From Parabacteroides sp. FAFU027 (GTDB lineage: Bacteria > Bacteroidota > Bacteroidia > Bacteroidales > UBA7332): a stretch of DNA of 64,000 nucleotides. Position 1 is the stretch's first letter; each line of letters starts with the position of its first letter. The notes beneath the pieces are model-generated. The model was not told the origin of the DNA. It was given only the letters and a program-made list of their open reading frames with translations, and did no database searches. The translations under genes were made by a program, and so were the position numbers. The stretch spans positions 458,307 through 522,306 of the forward strand of contig NZ_JAKZKV010000003.1 in NCBI RefSeq assembly GCF_022808675.1, given 5' to 3'. Of this stretch, positions 37,462 to 46,761 are shown piece by piece.

Positions 37462-40400
37462 TTAATAACAGTTCAATGGAACTGCCATATTGAACAGGTT
37501 AAAGTAATAGGGAGCTACGAATCCGGCTACCGGATTAAAGTTCATCTGCCAGGTAGTACCCATCGTGCCTGAAACAGGTGCAATGTTATTGGTAAAGCTT
37601 AAGATAGCCCATCTGCTGGTCAGATTATTGTACATATACAAGTCAGTAGCACCCGCATTGATTGTAGTTCCGTACCATGCCGTATAGGATGGATAGGTCG
37701 GTGAATAAGCCGAATTGGCATCTACCGAACCACCTGTAAATCCATATTTCATATAGGTCGGATAAGCATTTGGTCCTTTCGACGGCTCTATTTTCCAGGT
37801 TCTGTTCAACGCATAGTTGGTCGAATAGGAATAGTTTGCCGGGAAGTTACCAACTGCCACACTGGTTGAATAAACATCAGTAAATAGTGAAGAGTTTGTG
37901 CTTAACGATACCGGATTACCATAAATACTGGTGTAATCACCCGATGCAGGAGCTACAGCAATATTAAAGACTTTGGTATTGGATCCAGTTCCACATAGTC
38001 TTGAATAAGATGAGTTTATGCCGCCCATTACAACCCAGACATAGTTTGAACCGTAACCTGAAGTTGAATTGGTGGAAGGTCCGTAGAAGTTCGCAGCGCT
38101 TAATGGTGCCGCTGAAGCATCTAACAATCCACCATTTTCAATATTTACAAAGACAGCCTGAGTTGACTGAACTTTACACATGCTGAAATCTCCACCAACA
38201 ATCAGTTTGCCGGCTGCACCGATATTCAGTTTAACTGCCTGAGCAGGAGAAGTGGCATCAGTGGTGGAGGTGATATAGACATTACCGCCCTTAAGGTCAA
38301 GTGTTCCCTGAATATCGTAAGTGATATTGCCTTGCTGTTCGGTAAATGAACCAGTAGATGAGAAAGTTGTACTATGCAGGCAACTGTTTGCGTTCAGGAA
38401 GGAAACGGTTTTACCTGCGTTTACAATTAACGTTCTTGAACCGGTAAATGCCGTTGCAGATGGATCAACCAAAGTCAATGCCGTTTTCTTAGCTGCAGAT
38501 GTGGTATATCTGAATTGCACATCCTGGTCAATGACCGCAACGAGATTATTAGAACCGCCTAATGTATAGAGATTTCCAATGCCAGACTGACCTGTTCCGT
38601 TTAATATAAATGAAGCACAGTTCGATGCCAAAGCCAATGAAATACCGTCACCTACTGTACCAGCACTGCTTCCGATAGCACAACCGAAGAGTCCGTTATT
38701 GTGAATAGCTGAAGATGCTTTTCCAATTGTCAGAACAATCGGGGTAGAAGTGTAAGCGCTTACCGATGATTTCAAGACTGCTGTCGGCTCAATAGTTAAT
38801 GAACCTACTCCGGCTTGAGTAGTAATCGTCACTGTATCTCCTGCACTGATTGTTACTGTACTGGTTGACGTCGGAGATAATACTGTTGCCGCCCAGGTTG
38901 ACGACGTATTATCATATAGTTCCCAGGTTGTTGAACCATTCCAGTTTCCATTTGCTTTTGAACGGAAAACATCACTGAAGGTTCCCCCTCCACCATTTAC
39001 ATATACTGCTCCAGGGACCGGATTCACGATGGTGAATGGAGAAAATGAATTGATATTTTCAAGTGTTGCAGTCTTCGCCGTTGTAGTTCCAATACCGGGT
39101 GTGACCGCTCCAGAGCCCACATACTCCCAATTACCGGAAGTATTGTTATGCAGTAGCGCAATATCAGCTCCACTATTATCAAAGCTTGCATTAGCATCAG
39201 TGCTGCCATTATAGCCTAAAGTAAGCGTAGTCGCTGAAGGAGTTACCGGTGTAATGTTCCAGGTACGGTTCAATGATTTCGCCGGAAGGATTGTGGCATC
39301 CGTTGTAGGCAAGGCTGGTGTATTTCCTTCATTTACGCTGGTGTAAAAGTTGCTGGCCGTAGCAGGATTCAGCGTTACCGGATTGAAGGTAGTAGCAGTA
39401 CCAATTGGAAATGTAGTAGATGTTGCAGCCGGAGCATTCATCACCAATAAACCTGAACCATTGGTCACGATGTAAGATGAATTTGATGGAGCTGCGATTG
39501 AACCTGTTGAACCGATAATCAGATTATTGTTGCCAAGAAAAAGTTTACCACTGGTCAGGGTCAATACGCCGGTAATCGTCGGAGCAGTAGCCAATGTCAA
39601 GCCACTGGCATTATTAACAACCAGATTTTTAACGGTAGCAAGACCGGTTCCGGTTGTTTGAGGGGTAGTTCCGTTAAACACGATGGTACAGTTAGTCATA
39701 TTGGAATAATCCTGAAGGGCACCGTTGGTTACATACAGAGTGTTACCAACAGTTGGAGCCCCAAGTACACCTGCTGCATTATTAATCGTCAGGTTATCGA
39801 TTGAGTATCCGTTAGGCACGATAGTTTGTTGAGTAGTTCCACCCATTATTACGGCACTTCCGGTAATGCCTCCTGTGGCCAATGTCAATGTTCCTCTGAC
39901 CGTCATCGGATTAGCAAGACTGATACCACTGGTATTATTCACTGTCAGGTTATAGAATGAAAGTGTAGGAACAGTACCCCCTCCGGTTGTTGCCAAAAAG
40001 GTTTGTGCGCCATTGTAGTTAAATGCGACATTGGAACCGTCTTCCGCCACAATTGCCGAAGTCTGGTTAGCCAGTGCAGTGTACATTTTCACAATGTTTG
40101 CCAGTTTCAATGTTCCGCCGTTTTTCACATCCACAAGTACAGCCTGTGTATTACCCGCAAAAGAACAGGTATTCAGGTTGAAAGTTGTACTGGTATAAGA
40201 TGATGCCATATCAAGGGTTCCTGAAATAATGTAGGTGCAGTTACCCTGGTTGGCTGAAGAGCTTGCATAGTTGTTGACCAATTCATCGGCTTGTGTATTT
40301 GTGTTTTTTGAACCATGGAAAGCACAGTTTCCGCGGAATGTAACAGTAGCGCCTGCTGCAATCGTAAGTGTGCGGTCATACACACAGGTTCCGTTCTGAA

Positions 40401-43400
40401 GAGTCAGTGTCGGTTCAATATTGGCAGCACCACCATTATCCCGGTCCAGATACATATCATGGTTGATAACAATATCCAAAGTGCGTGAATTTGCATCAAC
40501 CGCGGGACGTAATCCTGAAACACCAATAACTCCTGAAGCGGCTCCGTTTACTGTAAAGGTTTTGGCATTACCACTTACCTGAATATCAATACCGTCATTC
40601 GCCCATTTAGTTGAGTTACCGAGAGTACCATTTACAGTCAGAACGGCATCATTACCGGCAGCACCATTCCCTAATGTCAAAGCATAACGTGAAGTTGTGG
40701 TAGCTGCAATGCTTGAATTCAGCACCGCACCCTCCGCTATGGTTATATTTTGGGCAGATACATTTGCCGACATTTGCATGGTTCCTGAAGCGACATTGAT
40801 GTCACCTGATGATACAATCGGACTTGTAACAGTATAAACGCCACTGCCGTTTAAGGTAAAAATGCTTACCGAACCTGATACCGGAGAAATCTCATAACCT
40901 GAATTGGTTGCTGTAGTTCCTACATAATTTACAGGAATACTACCACTATAAACGGGAGCAGAAATCAACATACCCGCAGTACGGGTAACAGACCCGGTAA
41001 CAGTTATAATATTTGAACTGTTATTCAAAATACCGGCAGTAAGTGCCAATGCTTTTACCTGAGCAGCATTTGACAGACTCAGTGTTCCGGCACCATTAAT
41101 TGTCAAAGTTCCGACATTGCCGGATGAAGGACTTAAAATCAATCCGGTAGCCGTAGTCCCGGTACCGGTAAACGTAACCGGCAAGTCTGCACTATAAACC
41201 GGAGCAGTCCCACTGATTCCACCGGCGATAACAGTTAAATCTGTGTTCACAATGAGTGTTCCATTATTTGTCACTCCATAAATATCATTGAGGGTCAAAT
41301 GATTGACAGACATAGTACCCGTGATGGCCTGTGCTACTGTTCCGGAAAGTTTATATGCTCCATTTCCAGACAATGAACCATTTACAGAAATATCGGCTCC
41401 AGTGATATTCAGAGTTCCGTTATTGGTAATCGATGCTCCACTAGCAACGTTCAAGCCTTTAATATCATAAGACGAAGAAATAACAGGATAGGTTGCTAAA
41501 GATGTAGGGATAACAACATCAAGAGTATTATCTGGCACTCCGTTTGACCAGTTACCACTTTTTGACCAATCGTTGTCAACCGCACCGGTCCAGGTCGTAT
41601 TGGTTGGAGCCAAACGAACAACCTTACCGGTATTACCTATTACATAAAGATTATTGGTTGTAGGGATAGTTAATCCGGTTGCAGAGACGGTATAAGGGTC
41701 AGTCCCCGCTGGAGTATTCACATTTACTGCAGTCCATGCACTGGTGTAGTTACCTAAATCACAGGTAGAAGCGACATCAAATGCAGAAGCTTTATTTGAA
41801 CCGTTAAACTGGAAAGTAATATCAGAAGTCGAAGCAGAACTTCCGGTTACGGACCATTGCAGATTTACAATCTTAGTAGCATCTTCTACCGCATTATCAA
41901 TCGTCGTTTTGACTTTGGTTGTGATATTGGGAGTTCCGGTTGTATTGGCAAGGGTTAGCGGTGTATAGCTACCCACACCAATCGGGAATAATGAGGAAGC
42001 AGTCGTAACACCATTTCTTGTGAAGCTTCCGCCATTGGTCAGGTCAATATAATTGGAAGAACTGACTCCACTCAATGACGCATTGTTTCCTAATGTGATT
42101 GCGCCGGTATTATTGGTTAATTTTCCCCCAAGAGTTAAGATTCCGTTAATTGACAGATTGCTCGCACCTGCCAAAGTCGTAGCCGCACCAAGTGTCAGGT
42201 TTTGCCCCATTGTCAAATCATTATTCAGGGTAAGAGTCGTCGCGCTTGTACTTGTGAATGATACATTAGAATTGGAATTCCCCAACAAAGAATAAGGCGA
42301 TGCGGTTACTGAAAAAGTATTTCCAGTGGGGAATGTTTGATAAGCCGTTCCGGCATAAGTAATTGTTCCACCTGTAGCGACATTTACAGCCAACGTTTGA
42401 GTAGAGTAGAATTTTTCAACTTTGATAGTGCTTCCACATTTCAGGACACCATTAGCTCCGAGATTAATAACCTGCTTATTTTTCTGTCCGGTACTATCGG
42501 TAGCTGCATTATTCGGACATGCAAAATAGATTGATGCCGCTGAGGCATCCAATGTTCCATTGATATTATAGTTGTTGTTACAATCGGTACTTGTATTCGA
42601 AGCGCTGTTGGCAAACCAGCTACCGGATGTCAATGTAACCGTTTTACCACTATTGATGGTAAATGAACGGTTAGAACCACTACTTACACTATTACTTTTA
42701 GCCAGATAAACCGCATTTCCGGAATTGGCAGTTAAAGTCATATCCCGGTCAATGATAATATTACATCTGGGAGAGTAATTATCAGCATTGATTTTTTGAA
42801 GGATATATGTTCCTGAACCGGTAAAAGTCAGGTTTACATTACCATTATAACTCCCCCCCATAGTAACTAAAGCACCGGCATTGGCAGCCCAGGAAGCAGC
42901 CCCTATGTTACCGTTATTGGTTATCGTGATATTACTACCGTCTGCTCCACAGAAGAACCACCGCGAACCTGCCGCAAAATAGAGTTTTCCACCTGATGCT
43001 ACGGTTATATTAGCTCCGGTCGTAGTACTGTTACCCATAATCCATTTTTGGGCATCGTTGACTGTACCGGTTGACTCTACATACACATTTCCCAGGAACT
43101 GAGAATTCTCAGTTCCATAGTCTGTTGATGAATTTCGACAATTCAATGTTCCAAGAATATGCAGGTCTTTGGCTATAAATTTAAAGGAACCTCCGGTGTT
43201 ATTGCCAGACTGTGGATATACAATTACACCAGCCGGAATCCAGACATTATTCGATGTAGTCGGTATCGCCGATGACATACCAGAATATCCACCGGAACCG
43301 TTGGATACACTCCAGTTAGATGCTGTATGCCAACTACCTCCGGATGTACCCGTATAAACCAGGTCTCCGGAAGCCTGCGCAAACAGGTTACTTTGCCATA

Positions 43401-43449
43401 ACGCCAAAACCATTATGGCGGCAATTAAGGGGAAAAGTTTTCTTTTCAT
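37462..43449 (-). CDS. Giant secreted beta-helix-like protein, 1995 residues
   Basis: This is the largest protein in the window. The signal peptide is MKRKLFPLIAAIMVLALWQS and following residues to about 25. The mature start (QASGDLVYTG, SWHTASNWS) closely resembles the start of the 612-residue protein at 49014. The body is made of Thr/Asn/Gly-rich beta-strand repeats with several copies of a W-containing opening (WTGAVDNDWSKSGNWSNGVP; NGNWNGSTTWELYDNTSSTW) followed by VTI-G-VT strands. A module near residues 960-1230 matches the 1592-residue protein. It ends with NLFNMAVPLNCY and lacks a recognisable T9SS sorting domain, unlike its two relatives. No catalytic motif was recognised. Probable role: surface or released glycan-binding scaffold, or a beta-helix lyase; function unknown. 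Confidence 0.8.
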   Translation of the reverse strand: MKRKLFPLIAAIMVLALWQSNLFAQASGDLVYTGTSGGSWHTASNWSVSNGSGGYSGMSSAIPTTSNNVWIPAGVIVYPQSGNNTGGSFKFIAKDLHILGTLNCRNSSTDYGTENSQFLGNVYVESTGTVNDAQKWIMGNSTTTGANITVASGGKLYFAAGSRWFFCGADGSNITITNNGNIGAASWAANAGALVTMGGSYNGNVNLTFTGSGTYILQKINADNYSPRCNIIIDRDMTLTANSGNAVYLAKSNSVSSGSNRSFTINSGKTVTLTSGSWFANSASNTSTDCNNNYNINGTLDASAASIYFACPNNAATDSTGQKNKQVINLGANGVLKCGSTIKVEKFYSTQTLAVNVATGGTITYAGTAYQTFPTGNTFSVTASPYSLLGNSNSNVSFTSTSATTLTLNNDLTMGQNLTLGAATTLAGASNLSINGILTLGGKLTNNTGAITLGNNASLSGVSSSNYIDLTNGGSFTRNGVTTASSLFPIGVGSYTPLTLANTTGTPNITTKVKTTIDNAVEDATKIVNLQWSVTGSSASTSDITFQFNGSNKASAFDVASTCDLGNYTSAWTAVNVNTPAGTDPYTVSATGLTIPTTNNLYVIGNTGKVVRLAPTNTTWTGAVDNDWSKSGNWSNGVPDNTLDVVIPTSLATYPVISSSYDIKGLNVASGASITNNGTLNITGADISVNGSLSGNGAYKLSGTVAQAITGTMSVNHLTLNDIYGVTNNGTLIVNTDLTVIAGGISGTAPVYSADLPVTFTGTGTTATGLILSPSSGNVGTLTINGAGTLSLSNAAQVKALALTAGILNNSSNIITVTGSVTRTAGMLISAPVYSGSIPVNYVGTTATNSGYEISPVSGSVSIFTLNGSGVYTVTSPIVSSGDINVASGTMQMSANVSAQNITIAEGAVLNSSIAATTTSRYALTLGNGAAGNDAVLTVNGTLGNSTKWANDGIDIQVSGNAKTFTVNGAASGVIGVSGLRPAVDANSRTLDIVINHDMYLDRDNGGAANIEPTLTLQNGTCVYDRTLTIAAGATVTFRGNCAFHGSKNTNTQADELVNNYASSSANQGNCTYIISGTLDMASSYTSTTFNLNTCSFAGNTQAVLVDVKNGGTLKLANIVKMYTALANQTSAIVAEDGSNVAFNYNGAQTFLATTGGGTVPTLSFYNLTVNNTSGISLANPMTVRGTLTLATGGITGSAVIMGGTTQQTIVPNGYSIDNLTINNAAGVLGAPTVGNTLYVTNGALQDYSNMTNCTIVFNGTTPQTTGTGLATVKNLVVNNASGLTLATAPTITGVLTLTSGKLFLGNNNLIIGSTGSIAAPSNSSYIVTNGSGLLVMNAPAATSTTFPIGTATTFNPVTLNPATASNFYTSVNEGNTPALPTTDATILPAKSLNRTWNITPVTPSATTLTLGYNGSTDANASFDNSGADIALLHNNTSGNWEYVGSGAVTPGIGTTTAKTATLENINSFSPFTIVNPVPGAVYVNGGGGTFSDVFRSKANGNWNGSTTWELYDNTSSTWAATVLSPTSTSTVTISAGDTVTITTQAGVGSLTIEPTAVLKSSVSAYTSTPIVLTIGKASSAIHNNGLFGCAIGSSAGTVGDGISLALASNCASFILNGTGQSGIGNLYTLGGSNNLVAVIDQDVQFRYTTSAAKKTALTLVDPSATAFTGSRTLIVNAGKTVSFLNANSCLHSTTFSSTGSFTEQQGNITYDIQGTLDLKGGNVYITSTTDATSPAQAVKLNIGAAGKLIVGGDFSMCKVQSTQAVFVNIENGGLLDASAAPLSAANFYGPSTNSTSGYGSNYVWVVMGGINSSYSRLCGTGSNTKVFNIAVAPASGDYTSIYGNPVSLSTNSSLFTDVYSTSVAVGNFPANYSYSTNYALNRTWKIEPSKGPNAYPTYMKYGFTGGSVDANSAYSPTYPSYTAWYGTTINAGATDLYMYNNLTSRWAILSFTNNIAPVSGTMGTTWQMNFNPVAGFVAPYYFNLFNMAVPLNCY

Positions 43450-43612
43450 GTAATGAAATTAATAGATTAATAATTGGATAGTTCTCTGTTAATTGGTTAT
43501 TTTGACCTATTAACTCAATTGATTAAAAGAGGAATTTTATCCGGATGAATTTTCCGGCAAGAAAGAGGTAAAATAATGCTTCATGGATTAATCGATTTGA
43601 TTTTTGGTGAAG

Positions 43613-43685
43613 CAAATATAGAGACACCAATATGCAATGCCCAAATGCAAATCACCGGATAAAGTCTCATTATGAGAAATGAGAC
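43613..43685 (-). promoter_or_regulatory. Regulon operator (site F) and -7 promoter of the 1995-residue protein unit
   Basis: A perfect operator, GTCTCA, 10-bp spacer, TGAGAC, lies at 43664-43685. The -7 element TATATTTG is at 43613-43620, with 43 bp between them. The leader to the ATG is about 163 nt. Confidence 0.8.
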
Positions 43686-43793
43686 TCTTTTTTACCAAGG
43701 GGGCTATATTGCAATCATATAAATCACAATAAAACAACCATCTTCAGAGAAACAACGAATTTCATATACATAAAAACACAATATTTCCTTCAC

Positions 43794-43836
43794 AAAAAAG
43801 CGCGATGTCATCCCCTTTTCAGAGAAACATCGCGCT
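43794..43836 (-). terminator. Rho-independent terminator after the 910-residue lyase gene
   Basis: AGCGCGATGT and its complement (43827-43836 with 43799-43808) form a 10-bp stem followed by six T on the minus strand. It lies 28 bp after the stop at 43865. The rest of 43450-43864 holds site F and a leader, no gene. Confidence 0.88.
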
Positions 43837-43864
43837 GATAAAAAGATAGGTTGTTCCTTTTTTA

Positions 43865-46597
43865 CTAATTACTTTTTTCAGACTTCAAAAATGCTTTCAG
43901 CTCATCCACACTCTTAAAGGTCTTTACCCAACATATAGTATAGCCCTCTTCTGTACTGGTTACATCAGCTACTTTCAAAGATAATCCTGCCGGAATGACA
44001 GTTGCTTCTGTTTTGGAGATAAAGCTATTCATCTCTTTTGAGACAAACGGAGTCGTAGACAGGTCATAATAAATCACGTTATCCCCCATTTTCTTGAATT
44101 TATTTGAACCGTTTCCGAAAGTCCCCAGGTTGCTAGCCAATTGGAGATTTGCAACTTCAGGAAAAGTACCTTTAAAAGCCAGAATCGGATAGTTTCCGGC
44201 GTGCAGTGCTAGTTCTGCATTCCGTTTTATATCTCCACGAAGTTTACCATTTTCCATGGTGGTAAAAATCACCTTCAATGCATTATCAACTATTTCAGAA
44301 GAGGCTCCGTTTGTTGCAACAACCCAAAGCTTATTATCCTCCTTGAAGCAATCATCAACCAGCCCGATGTGTGATACCGCTTTTACAGGTAGAGAAAGCT
44401 GCTCCTGACCATCCACTGCCGTTACGGCTACCCAATAATAATATTCAACATTCGCTGCACAGCTTCTGTCATTAAAGCTATCGCCTGACACATTATCTTC
44501 CAAGACAGTCGCCGCCTTAAAATCCAGGGTTGTTCCACGGTATATTTTCTGAGATTTCGCCAGGATATTTTCCATAGTCCAATCCAGTTGAATACTAGTC
44601 TTAGTCTCTTTAGCTTTCAGCACCACTTTTTTCGGCCCGGCGGGATTCAGCTCAATCTGAATATTATTCAGTGTAAAAGCATTCGCAGCTCCATCAAAGT
44701 AGATTCTTATGGATTGCACTCCTGCTGAAAGGGGGATCTGTTTAGCAATGGTCACTGTCTTGAAATCAGTTGCTGCTGTCGAACTTTCACCGCCGAAAGG
44801 CACATTTACCCAAGTCGTTTTATCTGCTCCATCAAAAGCAACCTTGATTTTACCGTTACTATTGGCTGCCGCATAATTGATTTTTACATCGTAAGCTGAA
44901 TTGATAGGAATATTGACTGTGTAATTGAGCCATTCACCCGGCTGGATATTTACCACCTGATAGCCACCGGTCGGGCAAGTAGAAATATCAACAGATTCTC
45001 CCGTACGATATTTCCCTCCGGTATTGGTCGGCGTTAGGTCATTATATGATTTACCATTGGCTTTAGTTTGAAAAAAGTCGAAATCCTCCGCTTCAATTTT
45101 CCCGGGAATAGTAGGCAATGCAAAAACAGGACGACCGTTGACAAATGTACATGGGTCTCCGGCACAATCTTTCGGACGATGGAAGGTCAGGCCCCCCCAC
45201 CCCGGATGGTCCACGTCGAATCCGCCCTGCTCTACTCCGGTTTCTTTTTGGACTATATCCAAAGTCCGACGAGTCCATTTTACAGAATCATCCTTCATTT
45301 GTAAACGCCCCTGATAGTGCCCCAATACCAATTCTTCTATCGGCGTCTGGCCTGATACGACATTAACACCTCTGGTTAAACGATTCAAATCGTTTCCATT
45401 GTAGGGGTTGGGGGCTTTGGACAACCAGCGTCCACTGCGGTCTTTTCGTTGGATAAATTCGCCTGATTGCTCGGTAGGCTCCCAGGGTTTAGGCTGGTCC
45501 GGAAAAGAGTATTTATATGAAAGGTTGTATCGCAGAGCATATTCCATTCCTTTCAGTGGTCTGTTATTGAGAAAGCTATAGATATCGTCGCCCTGATTCC
45601 AGGCCATTTCACATATCGTCAGGATAATGGATACCCCCAAGACAGCATGCCCCTGGTCACGGGAAGTCTCCTGCCCTTGTCCGGTTTCCCATATATAATT
45701 TTCAATCGCCTCATTGTAACCATAATCCTCTATCTTTTTGTCCGGTGCAAATGGCGCGGTGATTTTGAATTCATCGTAGTAGGCATTCGACGAGGGCAAA
45801 GGAGAGGTAGTCGTTACCGGAGGACCAGCAGGATAAGGTAGATCATCGGGACGATGAGGCAAGCCTTTTAACGCACGCAATGCCCGGTCATACATAATCT
45901 CATTATCCAGGAAAATTCCCATGGCCATTACCCCCCGGTATCCGAACAATCCCTGATTACCGTGACGAACGGCGTCACCGTTATACATATACCAATAGAA
46001 AGTTACATCACCGTTTTTAATTGCTTGTGTGGGTACTTCTTTACTGGAATAACCCGGATAAACAATCATCGCTTTAAACTTATCAATATCCTCTTTTTTC
46101 CATCCGGGATAAGTATTTTTGATGATTTCGACAGCCTCAACAATTTTCCAAATCACACGACCGGCATCAAGACAGTCGGTACCTCCGGTTTTCATCCGCT
46201 TCAGGTTTGACCAGGCTTTAAATATCTGGACAGCTTTTTCGGCATGACGTTTATCTCCGGTAATATACCACATCAGAGAGTTGTAGTAGGCCGCGAGTCC
46301 GTCAAATTTAAGCTTGTTGTAATCTCCGGTAGTGGTAATCAGTTCTGTTCTGGAACTGTCCCCCATTACTTTATAATTGTAGCTGGCATACTTATTTTCC
46401 TGTAACCGGGCATAAGTAGTTTTCCAGGGATCAATACCGGCATTAACCATATCTTTCATCCGTTGCAGGTCGGATAGTTTATGTGAAATACCGGGATGGA
46501 CAAACGTTCGCTGAGCAACGGCAAACATGGGTAGGACAGAAAGAATTAATAGCAGATTAATCTTCCGTAAACGGGTTAATAATGTAGACGAATTCAC
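43865..46597 (-). CDS. Alginate-lyase-fold protein with CBM6 and further C-terminal modules
   Basis: This 910-residue secreted enzyme has a signal peptide (1-28, ending MFAVA). Residues about 30-480 are an alginate-lyase (PF05426-type) alpha-barrel. Characteristic segments are RHGNQGLFGYRGVMAMG (211-227) and ETSRDQGHAVLGVSI (310-324), which carry the Arg/His/Asn and Arg/Asp/His residues expected in this fold. Next comes a CBM6-like module (about 495-655: GKIEAEDFDFF, GGYQVVNIQPGEWLNYTVNI, SIRIYFDGAANAFTLNNIQI). An FN3-like stretch (IQLDWTMENILAKSQKIYRG) and a C-terminal beta domain of DUF4979 type follow. It is paralogous to the next gene upstream (46762-48912), which lacks the last part and has a T9SS domain instead. 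Likely a lyase on a glucuronan- or alginate-like glycan; exact substrate unknown. Confidence 0.83.
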   Translation of the reverse strand: MNSSTLLTRLRKINLLLILSVLPMFAVAQRTFVHPGISHKLSDLQRMKDMVNAGIDPWKTTYARLQENKYASYNYKVMGDSSRTELITTTGDYNKLKFDGLAAYYNSLMWYITGDKRHAEKAVQIFKAWSNLKRMKTGGTDCLDAGRVIWKIVEAVEIIKNTYPGWKKEDIDKFKAMIVYPGYSSKEVPTQAIKNGDVTFYWYMYNGDAVRHGNQGLFGYRGVMAMGIFLDNEIMYDRALRALKGLPHRPDDLPYPAGPPVTTTSPLPSSNAYYDEFKITAPFAPDKKIEDYGYNEAIENYIWETGQGQETSRDQGHAVLGVSIILTICEMAWNQGDDIYSFLNNRPLKGMEYALRYNLSYKYSFPDQPKPWEPTEQSGEFIQRKDRSGRWLSKAPNPYNGNDLNRLTRGVNVVSGQTPIEELVLGHYQGRLQMKDDSVKWTRRTLDIVQKETGVEQGGFDVDHPGWGGLTFHRPKDCAGDPCTFVNGRPVFALPTIPGKIEAEDFDFFQTKANGKSYNDLTPTNTGGKYRTGESVDISTCPTGGYQVVNIQPGEWLNYTVNIPINSAYDVKINYAAANSNGKIKVAFDGADKTTWVNVPFGGESSTAATDFKTVTIAKQIPLSAGVQSIRIYFDGAANAFTLNNIQIELNPAGPKKVVLKAKETKTSIQLDWTMENILAKSQKIYRGTTLDFKAATVLEDNVSGDSFNDRSCAANVEYYYWVAVTAVDGQEQLSLPVKAVSHIGLVDDCFKEDNKLWVVATNGASSEIVDNALKVIFTTMENGKLRGDIKRNAELALHAGNYPILAFKGTFPEVANLQLASNLGTFGNGSNKFKKMGDNVIYYDLSTTPFVSKEMNSFISKTEATVIPAGLSLKVADVTSTEEGYTICWVKTFKSVDELKAFLKSEKSN

Positions 46598-46667
46598 TTT
46601 ACGAATAGGTTATTATGGGTTTGTATTCAGATTCATTCGGCATTCCGATATAAAAAAGGAAGCTTTA

Positions 46668-46739
46668 CAAAAATCATCATTTCAGGGAAATAACACAGGA
46701 AATTTCGTGCATTTCTAGTCTCATATTCCAAAGTAAGAC
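46668..46739 (-). promoter_or_regulatory. Regulon operator (site G) and -7 promoter of the 910-residue lyase gene
   Basis: The operator is at 46718-46739 (GTCTCA, 10-bp spacer, TAAGAC) and the -7-like element GATTTTTG is at 46668-46675, with 42 bp between them. One operator half and the -7 box each have one mismatch, so this may be a weaker promoter. Confidence 0.65.
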
Positions 46740-46761
46740 TCATTTCGGCATAAGGATATTA